A DNA stretch of 64,000 bases from Wohlfahrtiimonas sp. G9077 (GTDB taxonomy: Bacteria; Pseudomonadota; Gammaproteobacteria; Cardiobacteriales; Wohlfahrtiimonadaceae): positions 62,001 through 126,000 of the forward strand of contig NZ_NEFD01000005.1 of the NCBI RefSeq assembly GCF_002252155.1, in the 5' to 3' direction. Shown here piece by piece: positions 9,271 to 17,126 of this stretch. How positions within the stretch are numbered: the stretch's first letter is position 1; every line of letters starts with the position of its first letter. Below the pieces are notes generated by a model, which was not told the DNA's origin, did not search any database, and saw nothing but the letters and a program-made list of their open reading frames with translations. Made by a program: the position numbers and the translations under genes.

Positions 9271-9915
9271 ATGAATATTTTGGATGTTGTTCAATCCCGT
9301 AAAACTTGTAAAGCCTTTGATGCCAGCAAACCATTATCAAAAGCGCAAATTGAAGGCATTAAAACATTATTGCGCTATGCGCCCTCTTCCGTCAACTCTC
9401 AACCTTGGCACTTCTTTTTGATCGAAAGTGAGGCTGCAAAAGCACGCATCAAGCCTGCGATGATGGAAGCAAACCAAGCCAAAGTGATGGATGCACCATT
9501 AACGGTTGTATTTGCTGTTTCCAACCATTTAGATGATGCTGCTTTGTTGCACATTGCCGATCAAGAGGATCAAGATCAGCGTTATCCAACCCCAGAAAAC
9601 CGCGCGGTGAATGAACAGGGACGCAAATTTTTTGTGGATTTAAACTCTAAAACCCGCGAAATGCAAAATCATTGGTGCGAGCGCCAAGCCTATATTGCCC
9701 TTGGGACATTATTGTTAGGCGCCGAAGCACTTGGCATTAACGCCACGCCAATTGAAGGCTATTTCCCTGAAAAAATGGATGAAGTGTTAAATCTTCAAGA
9801 GAAAAATCTACACAGCATTGTTGTGGTGACGCTCGGTTTTTCAAGCAGCGATGACTACAATGCAACACTGCCAAAATCCCGCTTACCGGAAGATGAGATT
9901 TTTACAGCGCTCTAA
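9271..9915 (+). CDS. nfsB: NAD(P)H-dependent nitroreductase, NfsB type
   Basis: 214 residues, close to the 217 of E. coli NfsB. The N-terminal block VVQSRKTCKAFD contains the FMN-phosphate arginine region, followed by APSSVNSQPWHF and, near the C-terminus, ALGTLLLGAEALGINATPIEGY. Family members are FMN dimers that reduce nitroaromatics, quinones and pteridines with NAD(P)H. It begins 9 bp after lpxH with a GGAG ribosome binding site and closes the ppiA-ppiB-lpxH-nfsB run, ending at a strong terminator. The physiological substrate is unknown. Confidence 0.88.
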   Translation: MNILDVVQSRKTCKAFDASKPLSKAQIEGIKTLLRYAPSSVNSQPWHFFLIESEAAKARIKPAMMEANQAKVMDAPLTVVFAVSNHLDDAALLHIADQEDQDQRYPTPENRAVNEQGRKFFVDLNSKTREMQNHWCERQAYIALGTLLLGAEALGINATPIEGYFPEKMDEVLNLQEKNLHSIVVVTLGFSSSDDYNATLPKSRLPEDEIFTAL

Positions 9916-9930
9916 TTGAATATTACCCAT

Positions 9931-9961
9931 AAAAAAATCCCTGCTGCGGCAGGGATTTTTT
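9931..9961. terminator. Bidirectional terminator between nfsB and thiE
   Basis: ATCCCTGC and GCAGGGAT form the stem around a short loop. An A tract precedes it and a T tract follows, so it can serve both converging transcripts. Confidence 0.88.
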
Positions 9962-9963
9962 GA

Positions 9964-10614
9964 TCAATGATTCAGTAACAATCGATGAATGTCCGCTTTA
10001 CGATCTTTAGATTGCGTAATGGCCGAGATCACTGCAATGCCTTCCACTTTTGTGGATAACACAGAAGGTGCATTGTCAACCGTAATGCCGCCAATGGCCA
10101 CTTTGGGCATCTTTGGATAGGCTTTAATGCGCGCACTTAAACCTTGTATGCCAATTGCGGGCTCGGCATCTAATTTAGATGTCGTTGGAAAAATGGGGCC
10201 AACGCCCACATAATCTAAACCCTCAATCTCAGTGGCTGCAGCCAATTGCTCAAGTGTATTGACAGACAATCCCACATCAATGCCATAGGGTTTAACCATC
10301 GCGATGGTTTCTGTAATGGCACGATCCGATTGCCCAACATGCACCGCATCGGCTTTGACTTCAATGGCGAGCGCCACATCATCATTGACGATAAAAGGAA
10401 TGTCTGCACTTTTACACAAGGCTTGCAGCGCTTTTGCCAATTGCACGCGCTCGCTGTGTGCCGTCAATGATCCTTTGCCTTTTTCACGAAATTGATAACA
10501 TGTGATGCCGCTGATGATGGCAGTTTGTAAAACAGCAGTTAAATTTTCATCGTTGACCATGTCTTGTGTGCCGGCCACAAAATAGAGGCGCAGCGCTTTG
10601 TGCCAATTGATCAT
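9964..10614 (-). CDS. thiE: Thiamine-phosphate synthase
   Basis: 216 residues. The family blocks are present: CYQFREKG, VNDDVALAIEVKADAVHVGQSD, YVGVGPIFPTTSK and the phosphate-binding VAIGGI. It joins HMP-pyrophosphate and thiazole-phosphate to thiamine phosphate as a TIM-barrel enzyme in the cytoplasm. It overlaps the end of thiD by 4 bp, so the two are translationally coupled, and it is the last gene of the riboswitch-controlled thiM-thiD-thiE operon. Confidence 0.94.
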   Translation of the reverse strand: MINWHKALRLYFVAGTQDMVNDENLTAVLQTAIISGITCYQFREKGKGSLTAHSERVQLAKALQALCKSADIPFIVNDDVALAIEVKADAVHVGQSDRAITETIAMVKPYGIDVGLSVNTLEQLAAATEIEGLDYVGVGPIFPTTSKLDAEPAIGIQGLSARIKAYPKMPKVAIGGITVDNAPSVLSTKVEGIAVISAITQSKDRKADIHRLLLNH

Positions 10615-11420
10615 TTCACTGCTCCTAATTGACGATAGGCGGCATGATTGGTGGGGCCATGACCATGTCCCACATCAATGCCATGGACAATGGCTGCGGT
10701 GATGAATGCTTTGGCAATGCCAATGGCATCTTTTAATGAGTGACCTTTGCCCACTTCTGCGGCAATACAAGCAGAGAAAGTGCAGCCTGTGCCATGTGTA
10801 TCTTTTGTGGCATGACGGCGACTGTCAAACCAAGTGCCTTCGCCCTTTTCTGTCCAAAGAAAATCACGTGCGGATTCTACATTCAAAGAATGACCACCTT
10901 TGATGAGCACATTTTTTGCCCCAAGGGCTTGAATATCTTTCGCCGCTTGTGCCATCTCTGTCTCTGTTGTAATGGCACGATTTAAGATGGTTTCGGCCTC
11001 CGGAATGTTTGGCGTGATCAAAGTCGCAATCGGCAACATGTGTTCAATCATCGCTTGCGTGGCTTCTGTGGCCATTAAAGATGCACCGCCTTTGGCAATC
11101 ATGACAGGATCGACAATCAACGGCGCGGTTGAATGTGCTTTGAGATAATCACTGATGGCGATGATGTAATCGCTGTTGAGCAACATGCCCGTTTTGATGG
11201 CGCTTAACGAAAAGTCGCTGAACAATGCATCGAGCTGCGCAATGACGCCTTCAATCGGCACAGGATAAACGCCATGCACACCAAGGGTATTTTGTGCCGT
11301 AATGGCAATGATCACAGAGGTGCCAAACACATCACGCTCTTGGAAAGTTTTTAAGTCGGCTTGAATGCCCGCGCCACCGCCTGAGTCAGAACCTGCAATG
11401 GTACACACCTGAGGAATCAT
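10611..11420 (-). CDS. thiD: Hydroxymethylpyrimidine/phosphomethylpyrimidine kinase
   Basis: 269 residues of the ribokinase fold. It starts with VCTIAGSDSGGGAGIQADLKTF, has the VDPVMIAKGG block near residue 130, and ends with the catalytic GTGCTFSACIAAE loop. It phosphorylates HMP twice to supply the pyrimidine half of thiamine. It sits 9 bp after thiM and overlaps thiE. The set thiM-thiD-thiE without thiC or thiG points to salvage of pyrimidine and thiazole, at least from this operon. Confidence 0.95.
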   Translation of the reverse strand: MIPQVCTIAGSDSGGGAGIQADLKTFQERDVFGTSVIIAITAQNTLGVHGVYPVPIEGVIAQLDALFSDFSLSAIKTGMLLNSDYIIAISDYLKAHSTAPLIVDPVMIAKGGASLMATEATQAMIEHMLPIATLITPNIPEAETILNRAITTETEMAQAAKDIQALGAKNVLIKGGHSLNVESARDFLWTEKGEGTWFDSRRHATKDTHGTGCTFSACIAAEVGKGHSLKDAIGIAKAFITAAIVHGIDVGHGHGPTNHAAYRQLGAVK

Positions 11421-11429
11421 ATTGTTCTC

Positions 11430-12212
11430 CTATTGAGTCATTTTGATGCGTGCTTGATCCATGCCTGATAAAGCATACAACTGATCTAAAAAATGTATTT
11501 GAAAGGAACCTGGCAATGGACTGTGTTCAAAAGCTTTATCACCGGCAATACCATACAATGCATGCGCCATGGCAACACTTTCCAATGAATTATCCACACT
11601 TAAAAAGGCGGCGCACACAGCTGTCAATAAGCAGCCCATACCGGTGACTTGCGTCATTAAGGCTTGTCCATTATTCACGCCAATGACCGTTTGGCCATCG
11701 CTGATCCAATCTGTTTGCCCGCTGATGGCAATCAAGCAGTTAAAACGCTGAGCAGCCTCCATCGCCAACTGTTTTAAATCATAATGACCATCACCGCTGT
11801 CCACACCTTTAGCAGACCATTGAATGCCGCACAATGTGGCGATTTCACCGGCATTGCCACGAATCAATGTCATGTGCGTGGTGGACAATAAGCGTAAAAT
11901 GCTTTTCTGACGATATTCACTCGCGCCAACGCCCACAGGATCTAACACCAACGGATGCCCGTGCTCATTAGCAGAGCGGCCGGCCAATAACATTGAATGG
12001 AAAACGGGGGATGTGAGTGTGCCAATGTTTAACACCGTGGCATGACAAATGGCAGTGATTTCAGCGGCTTCTTCTTCCGCATATGCCATGATGGGCGAAG
12101 CACCAAGGGCTAATAACCCATTGGCCACAAAGTTTGCCACCACTTGATTGGTCATATTGTGCACCAAAGGTGCGGCGGCTCTTAATGAACGTAAATACGC
12201 ATCAGCATCCAT
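11430..12212 (-). CDS. thiM: Hydroxyethylthiazole kinase
   Basis: 260 residues. Family blocks are VHNMTNQVVANFVANGLLALGASP near the N-terminus, VLDPVGVGASEYR, IRGNAGEIATL and the C-terminal anion-hole VTGMGCLLTAVCAAF. It phosphorylates 4-methyl-5-hydroxyethylthiazole, the salvage route to the thiazole half of thiamine. It is the first gene of the operon. A GAGGAG ribosome binding site lies just before the ATG, within reach of the riboswitch expression platform. Confidence 0.95.
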   Translation of the reverse strand: MDADAYLRSLRAAAPLVHNMTNQVVANFVANGLLALGASPIMAYAEEEAAEITAICHATVLNIGTLTSPVFHSMLLAGRSANEHGHPLVLDPVGVGASEYRQKSILRLLSTTHMTLIRGNAGEIATLCGIQWSAKGVDSGDGHYDLKQLAMEAAQRFNCLIAISGQTDWISDGQTVIGVNNGQALMTQVTGMGCLLTAVCAAFLSVDNSLESVAMAHALYGIAGDKAFEHSPLPGSFQIHFLDQLYALSGMDQARIKMTQ

Positions 12213-12253
12213 AATGGACTCCTCATAGCGCCAACGTTGGGATGCGATCCCAC

Positions 12254-12331
12254 ATTCCCTACGCTGGCATTAACCAGATCAGGTACAAGGGTTAGGCGTT
12301 AGCCTTCTCAGCAAAATGCACCCCTAGTGGA
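12254..12331 (-). promoter_or_regulatory. TPP riboswitch (THI element) controlling thiMDE
   Basis: Read on the minus strand, this carries the conserved blocks of the thiamine-pyrophosphate aptamer in order: GGGGTGC, GCTGAGA, ACCCTT, ACCTGATCTGG and GCGTAGGGAA. Immediately downstream, GGGAT-GCG-ATCCC (12239-12251) and CCAACGTTGG (12231-12240) can form hairpins next to the thiM ribosome binding site. That suggests control of translation rather than a classical terminator, because no T tract follows. Confidence 0.93.
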
Positions 12332-12347
12332 CAATAAAGATGACGGG

Positions 12348-13055
12348 CTATTTGACCATAGCGCGCAGTTTTTCCATCTCCAATAATTTGATTTCACGAT
12401 GATTCACTTGAATCAAGCCTTGCTCTTGTAAGCGTTTTAACAAACGGCTGACGGTTTCCACCGCTAAGCCTAAAAAGCTACCAATGTCCGAACGGGACAT
12501 GCTGAGCACAAACTCAGTGGCCGAATAACCACGGCGTGCAAAACGAGAAGAGAGGCTTAAAAAGAGGGCCACTAAACGCGCTTCTGCCGACTGTGAACCC
12601 ACCATCATCAACAATTGTTCTTCAGAATGGAGCTCTTGACTCATGATGCGTAGCAATTGCTTAGACACACCTGGAATCACCGCCGATAAATCTTCTAATC
12701 GATCATAAGGCAATTCACACAAGCTCGTGGTTTCAAGCGTACGCGCGCCACAAGGATGCACACCCGTTGCCACAGCATCTAATCCGATGATTTCACCGGG
12801 CAGATAAAAACCTGTGACATACTCTGTGCCATCTGAGGCCACATTATACGTTTTCACAGAACCGGAACGAATTGCATACAACGATGTGAATCGATCCTCG
12901 GGAAGATATATATGCTTGCCACGTGGTAATGGTCGGCTATGACCTACAATTGACTCCAACTTAGTGAAATCATCCCCTTCTAACCCAACGGGAATACACA
13001 GCTGTTGCAAGCTACAATTGTTACATGCAATTTTTAGATTTCTCAATACAGACAT
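12348..13055 (-). CDS. fnr: FNR/ANR-type oxygen-sensing transcription regulator
   Basis: 235 residues of the CRP/FNR family. Cysteines at 11, 14 and 20 (C-x2-C-x5-C) plus Cys102 match the four ligands of the oxygen-labile 4Fe-4S cluster in E. coli FNR and Pseudomonas ANR. A cyclic-nucleotide-binding-like barrel fills residues 30-140. The C-terminal helix-turn-helix carries E200-T-V-S-R204, the recognition residues for TTGAT half-sites. Under low oxygen it should dimerise and bind TTGAT-N4-ATCAA, one copy of which lies before the cytochrome c gene at 4362-4679. It stands alone. Confidence 0.93.
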   Translation of the reverse strand: MSVLRNLKIACNNCSLQQLCIPVGLEGDDFTKLESIVGHSRPLPRGKHIYLPEDRFTSLYAIRSGSVKTYNVASDGTEYVTGFYLPGEIIGLDAVATGVHPCGARTLETTSLCELPYDRLEDLSAVIPGVSKQLLRIMSQELHSEEQLLMMVGSQSAEARLVALFLSLSSRFARRGYSATEFVLSMSRSDIGSFLGLAVETVSRLLKRLQEQGLIQVNHREIKLLEMEKLRAMVK

Positions 13056-13148
13056 ATATTAACTTCACTTATTTATTAAATATTCAGACCTATAACCATT
13101 ATTCTGATATTACCACAGAAATCATTCATTCCATGTTTCCCATCAGAC

Positions 13149-13508
13149 TTAACTCAAATAACTGAGCCCACTCACGCCTAAAATGATCAAAAAGAGCCCC
13201 AAAGCCTTCTTGCCGGTGAGCGGTTCTCTAAAAATCAAAACGCCAGACAATGAGACCATCAAGGTCGACAATCCCGACCAAACGGCATAACCGATGCTCA
13301 CATCTAAACGTTTAAATATTATATTAATTAATACAAAAAAAATACTGTACCCGATGATGACGCCAATGATTGGCTTTTTCTTCTCAAAGCCATCGGATAA
13401 CTTCAAACAGATGGTGCCTACAGTACTAAACAAAATCGCAATTACCAGCATCAACCAAGGATTAAAACTTTCGATGAATTGAATAAAACCAGTAATGTAT
13501 TGTGCCAT
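13149..13508 (-). CDS. SMR-family membrane protein lacking the essential glutamate (MdtI-like subunit)
   Basis: 119 residues with four hydrophobic helices. The blocks CLKLSDGF, DVSIGYAVWSG and IFREPLTGKKALGL are those of small multidrug resistance proteins and are closest to MdtI in my reading. At the position of the proton/substrate-binding Glu of helix 1 (E14 of EmrE) it has Ser28. It is encoded 2 bp after a partner that keeps this Glu. Paired SMR proteins work as antiparallel heterodimers in the inner membrane. The substrate may be polyamines, guanidinium or lipophilic cations and is unknown here. Confidence 0.85.
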   Translation of the reverse strand: MAQYITGFIQFIESFNPWLMLVIAILFSTVGTICLKLSDGFEKKKPIIGVIIGYSIFFVLINIIFKRLDVSIGYAVWSGLSTLMVSLSGVLIFREPLTGKKALGLFLIILGVSGLSYLS

Positions 13509-13510
13509 AT

Positions 13511-13825
13511 TTATTTAGAACCCAATATTAAGACGCCAAGAACAATCAGCGCTAGACAAATTGCAATGGGGATGGTGATCACTTCTTTATAGAAAAATAG
13601 ACCGATCAAGAAGATCAATACCGCACCCGATGCTGACCAAATCGCATAGGTGACTGCAACCTCCATTTTACGCAAACAAAATGTAAAGCATAAAAATGAG
13701 ACACCAAAAAACACCAACATCAAAACCACAGCCCACCATACGGTTAACCCATGGGCTTCTTTCATCATGACAATCCCAAGCGCTTCAAAAATAATGGCAC
13801 CAGCTAAGAGTAGTTTTGCAGGCAT
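13511..13825 (-). CDS. SMR-family transporter subunit with conserved Glu14
   Basis: 104 residues with four hydrophobic helices. Helix 1 has GAIIFEALG with Glu14, the residue that binds both protons and substrate in EmrE-like transporters. AVTYAIWSASGAVLIF and FYKEVITI are further family blocks. It is the first gene of the pair and probably forms a heterodimer with the next one. Upstream lies a 273-bp divergent intergenic region with two TACA-N2-TGTA dyads. I saw no guanidine riboswitch-like element there. Confidence 0.87.
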   Translation of the reverse strand: MPAKLLLAGAIIFEALGIVMMKEAHGLTVWWAVVLMLVFFGVSFLCFTFCLRKMEVAVTYAIWSASGAVLIFLIGLFFYKEVITIPIAICLALIVLGVLILGSK

Positions 13826-13950
13826 GTTCTTCTTTATATGTATTCAAAAGATTGTCATTCTAGCATTAAATCATTCAATGTGTGACTTAATCGCATTTTC
13901 AAAAATAGATAAATTTTATGCGTTGCCCATTTAATTTTATGGCTAAAGAA

Positions 13951-13988
13951 TCTACAAATGTAGCCGAAAATCATCTACACTTGTAGCC
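13951..13988. promoter_or_regulatory. Two CopY/BlaI-type operator dyads
   Basis: CTACAAATGTAG (13952-13963) and CTACACTTGTAG (13975-13986) are two perfect inverted repeats spaced 23 bp centre to centre. Both fit TACA-N2-TGTA, the box recognised by CopY/MecI/BlaI-family repressors. They lie between the SMR pair and the divergent TauE/SafE-like gene. No such repressor gene is in the window, so the link to that family is inference. Confidence 0.5.
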
Positions 13989-14031
13989 CAAACCCCTGAT
14001 TTTTACTTGCGTCAAGCCTTGTTGCTTTATT

Positions 14032-14060
14032 AAGACAAAAGCAAAATTTATGCTTATAAT
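14032..14060 (+). promoter_or_regulatory. Probable sigma-70 promoter of the TauE/SafE-like gene
   Basis: A perfect TATAAT lies at 14055-14060, with AAGACA at 14032-14037 as a weak -35 at 17-bp spacing. It is 39 bp before the ATG. Confidence 0.55.
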
Positions 14061-14098
14061 CACCCCATTTATGAACGATTAAATAATGGGAGCAATCT

Positions 14099-14908
14099 AT
14101 GGAATTAATCATCACAGCCTTTTTATTGGGGCTTTATGGCTCAGGCCATTGTATTTCGATGTGTGGCCCTGTTGTGGGGATCATTGGCATCAATACACAA
14201 AAAAATCATGTGTCCTCAGCATTTTTAACCAACCTTGGGCGCATCACAACCTATTCAATTTTAGGCGTCATCGCAGCCATTTTAAGCATTGCCATCAATG
14301 ATTTAAAACCCTTACAAATGGTGATGCGTTATTTAGCTGCTGTTTTGATGATCTTTGTGGCACTGCAATTTTTTGGTTTTCCTAAATTTTTGGGCTTTAT
14401 TGAAAAACCCCTCAAAAGCTTAGCCGCGCCGATCACTCGGTTATCCCAAAAATTCTTCCCCATCACAACGCCATTGCGCGCTTATCTCTCTGGCATGGTG
14501 TGGGGATTATTCCCATGCGGCATGGTGTATGCAGCGTTTGCCATCAGCTTAAACGCATCAACCTTCATTGAAGCGCCACTCATCATGTTCAGCTTTGGGC
14601 TTGGCACATTCGCAGTGATGGTCTCTCTCTCCATTTTTGGTAACTATGCTGGCAAATGGCTCACATCTCCAAAATTGCGCGCTGCGGCCGGCGTTTTGAT
14701 TTTAGTGATGACGCTCTTTTACATCGTGCCGATGTTGATGGCAGATTTAGGCCTCAAAGAAGATGCTCATGCCCATCACGGTGGTCATGGTGACCACGGC
14801 ATGATGATGGATCATGGTGCAATGGACCATAGCAACATGGATCACAACCAAATGAACCACGACACAATGGACCATAGCAATATGGATCACAGCCAAATGC
14901 ATCATTAA
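14099..14908 (+). CDS. TauE/SafE-like (DsbD-related) membrane protein with His/Met-rich metal-binding tail
   Basis: 269 residues. Six or so hydrophobic helices include GLYGSGHCISMCGPVVG near residues 12-28 and GMVWGLFPCGMVYAAF near residue 140, each with a Cys in a short Gly/Pro motif. This is the sulfite-exporter/UreH-like family linked to copper, nickel and cytochrome assembly. From about residue 222 the tail is His, Met and Asp, with repeats of MDHSNMDH, as in copper-binding proteins. It probably handles copper at the inner membrane. It has its own promoter, and a terminator follows. The exact role is not known. Confidence 0.78.
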   Translation: MELIITAFLLGLYGSGHCISMCGPVVGIIGINTQKNHVSSAFLTNLGRITTYSILGVIAAILSIAINDLKPLQMVMRYLAAVLMIFVALQFFGFPKFLGFIEKPLKSLAAPITRLSQKFFPITTPLRAYLSGMVWGLFPCGMVYAAFAISLNASTFIEAPLIMFSFGLGTFAVMVSLSIFGNYAGKWLTSPKLRAAAGVLILVMTLFYIVPMLMADLGLKEDAHAHHGGHGDHGMMMDHGAMDHSNMDHNQMNHDTMDHSNMDHSQMHH

Positions 14909-14938
14909 TGCTGAAACTTAGCCATCACTCATCAAATG

Positions 14939-14977
14939 GTGCAATAATGGAAATCATCTGTTATTGCACTTTTTTTT
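14939..14977 (+). terminator. Terminator after the TauE/SafE-like gene
   Basis: GTGCAATAA pairs with TTATTGCAC, followed by eight T. It separates this gene from the sulfur operon that starts at 15001. Confidence 0.88.
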
Positions 14978-15000
14978 GAAACTTTAATGAGGAAAATACG

Positions 15001-15675
15001 ATGTCTTATCGCATTGATACAGAACTGTTTGGACCTTACGAAAACTTTAGCCACATCCTCATTGATGAGGCCACACAAAAAGCCGTGGTGATTGATCCGG
15101 CATGGGATGCAGACTACATCATCAAACGCCTTGAGCGCTTAGGCGTCACATTAGATGCCATTTGGCTCACGCATGGCCATCATGATCACACCAATGCCGT
15201 CGATGCCCTACGCGCAAAATTACCTGTGCCCATTTATGCATCCCAAATTGAGATTGATTTCATCAAAAATGAGCCCGCTGCCCTCGCTAGCAAAGTCTTT
15301 TTACCGCTGCCTGAGGATGTGCAAGGCTTTCATGATGGAGATCAATTATCTGTCGGAGAAACCCATGTTAAAATCATCCACACACCCGGCCACAGCAGTG
15401 GTTCGGTCTGCTTTGAATTGACAGATGACTTAATCACAGGCGATACTATTTTCATCAATGGATGCGGGCGCGCAGACTTACCGGGCTCAAATCCTGGTGA
15501 CTTATATGAGTCCTTAAGAAAGATTGTTAAAACCGTGCCCCATCATGTGACACTTCACACAGGACACGCTTATGGACCGAGTGATACTGCAACATTAGCT
15601 TCACAAATTGAACACAATCCCTATTTAAAACGAGCGAATCGTCAAGAATTTTTGGCCTATCGTATGAATCATTAG
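15001..15675 (+). CDS. MBL-fold hydrolase, persulfide-dioxygenase / glyoxalase-II-like
   Basis: 224 residues of the metallo-beta-lactamase fold. The metal motif THGHHDH is at residues 57-63, followed by HTPGHSSGSVCF, GDTIFINGCGRADLPGSNPGDLYESL and HTGHAYGPS. The GCGRxDLPGxNPxxLYxSL block is typical of ETHE1-like persulfide dioxygenases rather than true glyoxalase II. These enzymes oxidise glutathione or similar persulfides to sulfite with an iron centre. It lies 25 bp before the cystine carrier and upstream of a CoA-disulfide reductase, which supports a sulfur role. Glyoxalase II activity remains the alternative. Confidence 0.8.
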   Translation: MSYRIDTELFGPYENFSHILIDEATQKAVVIDPAWDADYIIKRLERLGVTLDAIWLTHGHHDHTNAVDALRAKLPVPIYASQIEIDFIKNEPAALASKVFLPLPEDVQGFHDGDQLSVGETHVKIIHTPGHSSGSVCFELTDDLITGDTIFINGCGRADLPGSNPGDLYESLRKIVKTVPHHVTLHTGHAYGPSDTATLASQIEHNPYLKRANRQEFLAYRMNH

Positions 15676-15700
15676 GTGGATCAACATTAAGGAGCCTATT

Positions 15701-17116
15701 ATGAACAGTGTATTCATCACCCTCAGCAATCTGGCCGTCTTTGCGGCACTGTTGTATCTTCTCTTTTGGATGCAAAAGAAATATTTTTCATTCGCTAAAC
15801 GCGTTTTTACCGCCCTTGGCTTAGGTGTTCTCTATGGCCTTGCGATGCACTTTTTGTACACCAAAGGTGCACCGAGCTTAACCAACACCGTCGCCTACAT
15901 CGACATTGTGGGCACAGGCTACGTCAAGCTCTTACAAATGATCATCATGCCGCTCATTATGGTGTCATTGATCTCAGCCATCATCCGTTTAAAAGAGGGC
16001 TCATCTCTTGGTAAGATCAGTGCACTTTCCATCGGTATGCTCGTCATCACCACGATGATTGCAGCCTTTGTGGGCATTGTGGTGGCGCATCTCTTTGGCT
16101 TAACAGCTGAAGGCATGGTGGCAGGATCGGCTGAAGCGGCGCGCGGCTCTTATTTAGAAGCCACACAAAGCAATTTAGGCAATCTCTCTTTTGCCCAAAT
16201 GATCATTGACTTCATTCCGGCCAACCCATTTTTAGACATGACCGGCGCACGCAAAACCTCCACCATCGCAGTTGTGATCTTCTCTGTATTCATCGGGATT
16301 GCAGCGATGGGTGTTGCTAAGAAAAAACCCGATCTTTTCAAATCCTTTGAACATTTTATGCAAGTGGCGCATGCCATTGTGATGCGTTTGGTGACCATCA
16401 TTTTACGTTTAACCCCATATGGCGTTTTAGCGTTGATGGCAAAAATGGTGACCATCTCTGAATTTGCAGAAATTGTTAAACTCATCAGCTTTGTGGCGGC
16501 ATCTTACGTTGCGTTAATTGCGATGTTCATCATTCATTTGATCATCATCACCGCAACCGGTTTAAACCCCATTCAATATGTGAAAAAAATCATCCCTGTA
16601 TTGATTTTTGCCTTCACATCACGCAGCAGCGCAGCGTCCATTCCTTTTAACATTCGCACACAAACCCAAGGTTTAGGGATCTCTGAGGGCGTGGCTAACT
16701 TCTCAGCCTCCTTTGGCGCCACCATTGGTCAAAATGGTTGCGGCGGTATCTATCCTGCCATGCTTGCCTTTATGATTGCCCCCACAATGGGTGTTGATCC
16801 TTGGACACTCAGCTTCATCTTGCCGTTATTGGTGATCATTGCCATCAGCTCTTTTGGTGTCGCTGGCGTTGGTGGCGGCGCAACATTTGCCGCCCTCATT
16901 GTGCTTTCTGCCATTGATTTCCCTGTGGCGCTTGCAGGTTTACTCATCTCCATTGAGCCTTTGATTGACATGGGTCGCACCGCATTAAACGTTTCTGGCT
17001 CCATCACCGCAGGCACCGTCACTGCACGTGTTTTGGGTGAAATTGACACGGAAACTTTCAACAGCAATGAGCAAGTGCAATTAGACTCAGATGCCAGCAC
17101 AAATGAGTTGAACTAA
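15701..17116 (+). CDS. tcyP: Cystine/dicarboxylate:cation symporter, TcyP family
   Basis: 471 residues, close to E. coli TcyP (463). About eight membrane helices and the two hairpins of the SDF/DAACS fold are visible. FTSRSSAASIPFNI matches the Ser-rich hairpin as it appears in TcyP-type cystine carriers, and SFGVAGVGGGAT is the second hairpin. It should import L-cystine with cations across the inner membrane. An AGGAG ribosome binding site is present, and the next gene begins 10 bp after the stop. Confidence 0.88.
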   Translation: MNSVFITLSNLAVFAALLYLLFWMQKKYFSFAKRVFTALGLGVLYGLAMHFLYTKGAPSLTNTVAYIDIVGTGYVKLLQMIIMPLIMVSLISAIIRLKEGSSLGKISALSIGMLVITTMIAAFVGIVVAHLFGLTAEGMVAGSAEAARGSYLEATQSNLGNLSFAQMIIDFIPANPFLDMTGARKTSTIAVVIFSVFIGIAAMGVAKKKPDLFKSFEHFMQVAHAIVMRLVTIILRLTPYGVLALMAKMVTISEFAEIVKLISFVAASYVALIAMFIIHLIIITATGLNPIQYVKKIIPVLIFAFTSRSSAASIPFNIRTQTQGLGISEGVANFSASFGATIGQNGCGGIYPAMLAFMIAPTMGVDPWTLSFILPLLVIIAISSFGVAGVGGGATFAALIVLSAIDFPVALAGLLISIEPLIDMGRTALNVSGSITAGTVTARVLGEIDTETFNSNEQVQLDSDASTNELN

Positions 17117-17126
17117 GGAGGCGCGT

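Noticed and set aside
14761-14908. His/Met codon repeats at the end of the TauE/SafE-like gene as a DNA repeat element
   Set aside because: They are in frame and encode a metal-binding tail; no copy lies outside the gene.
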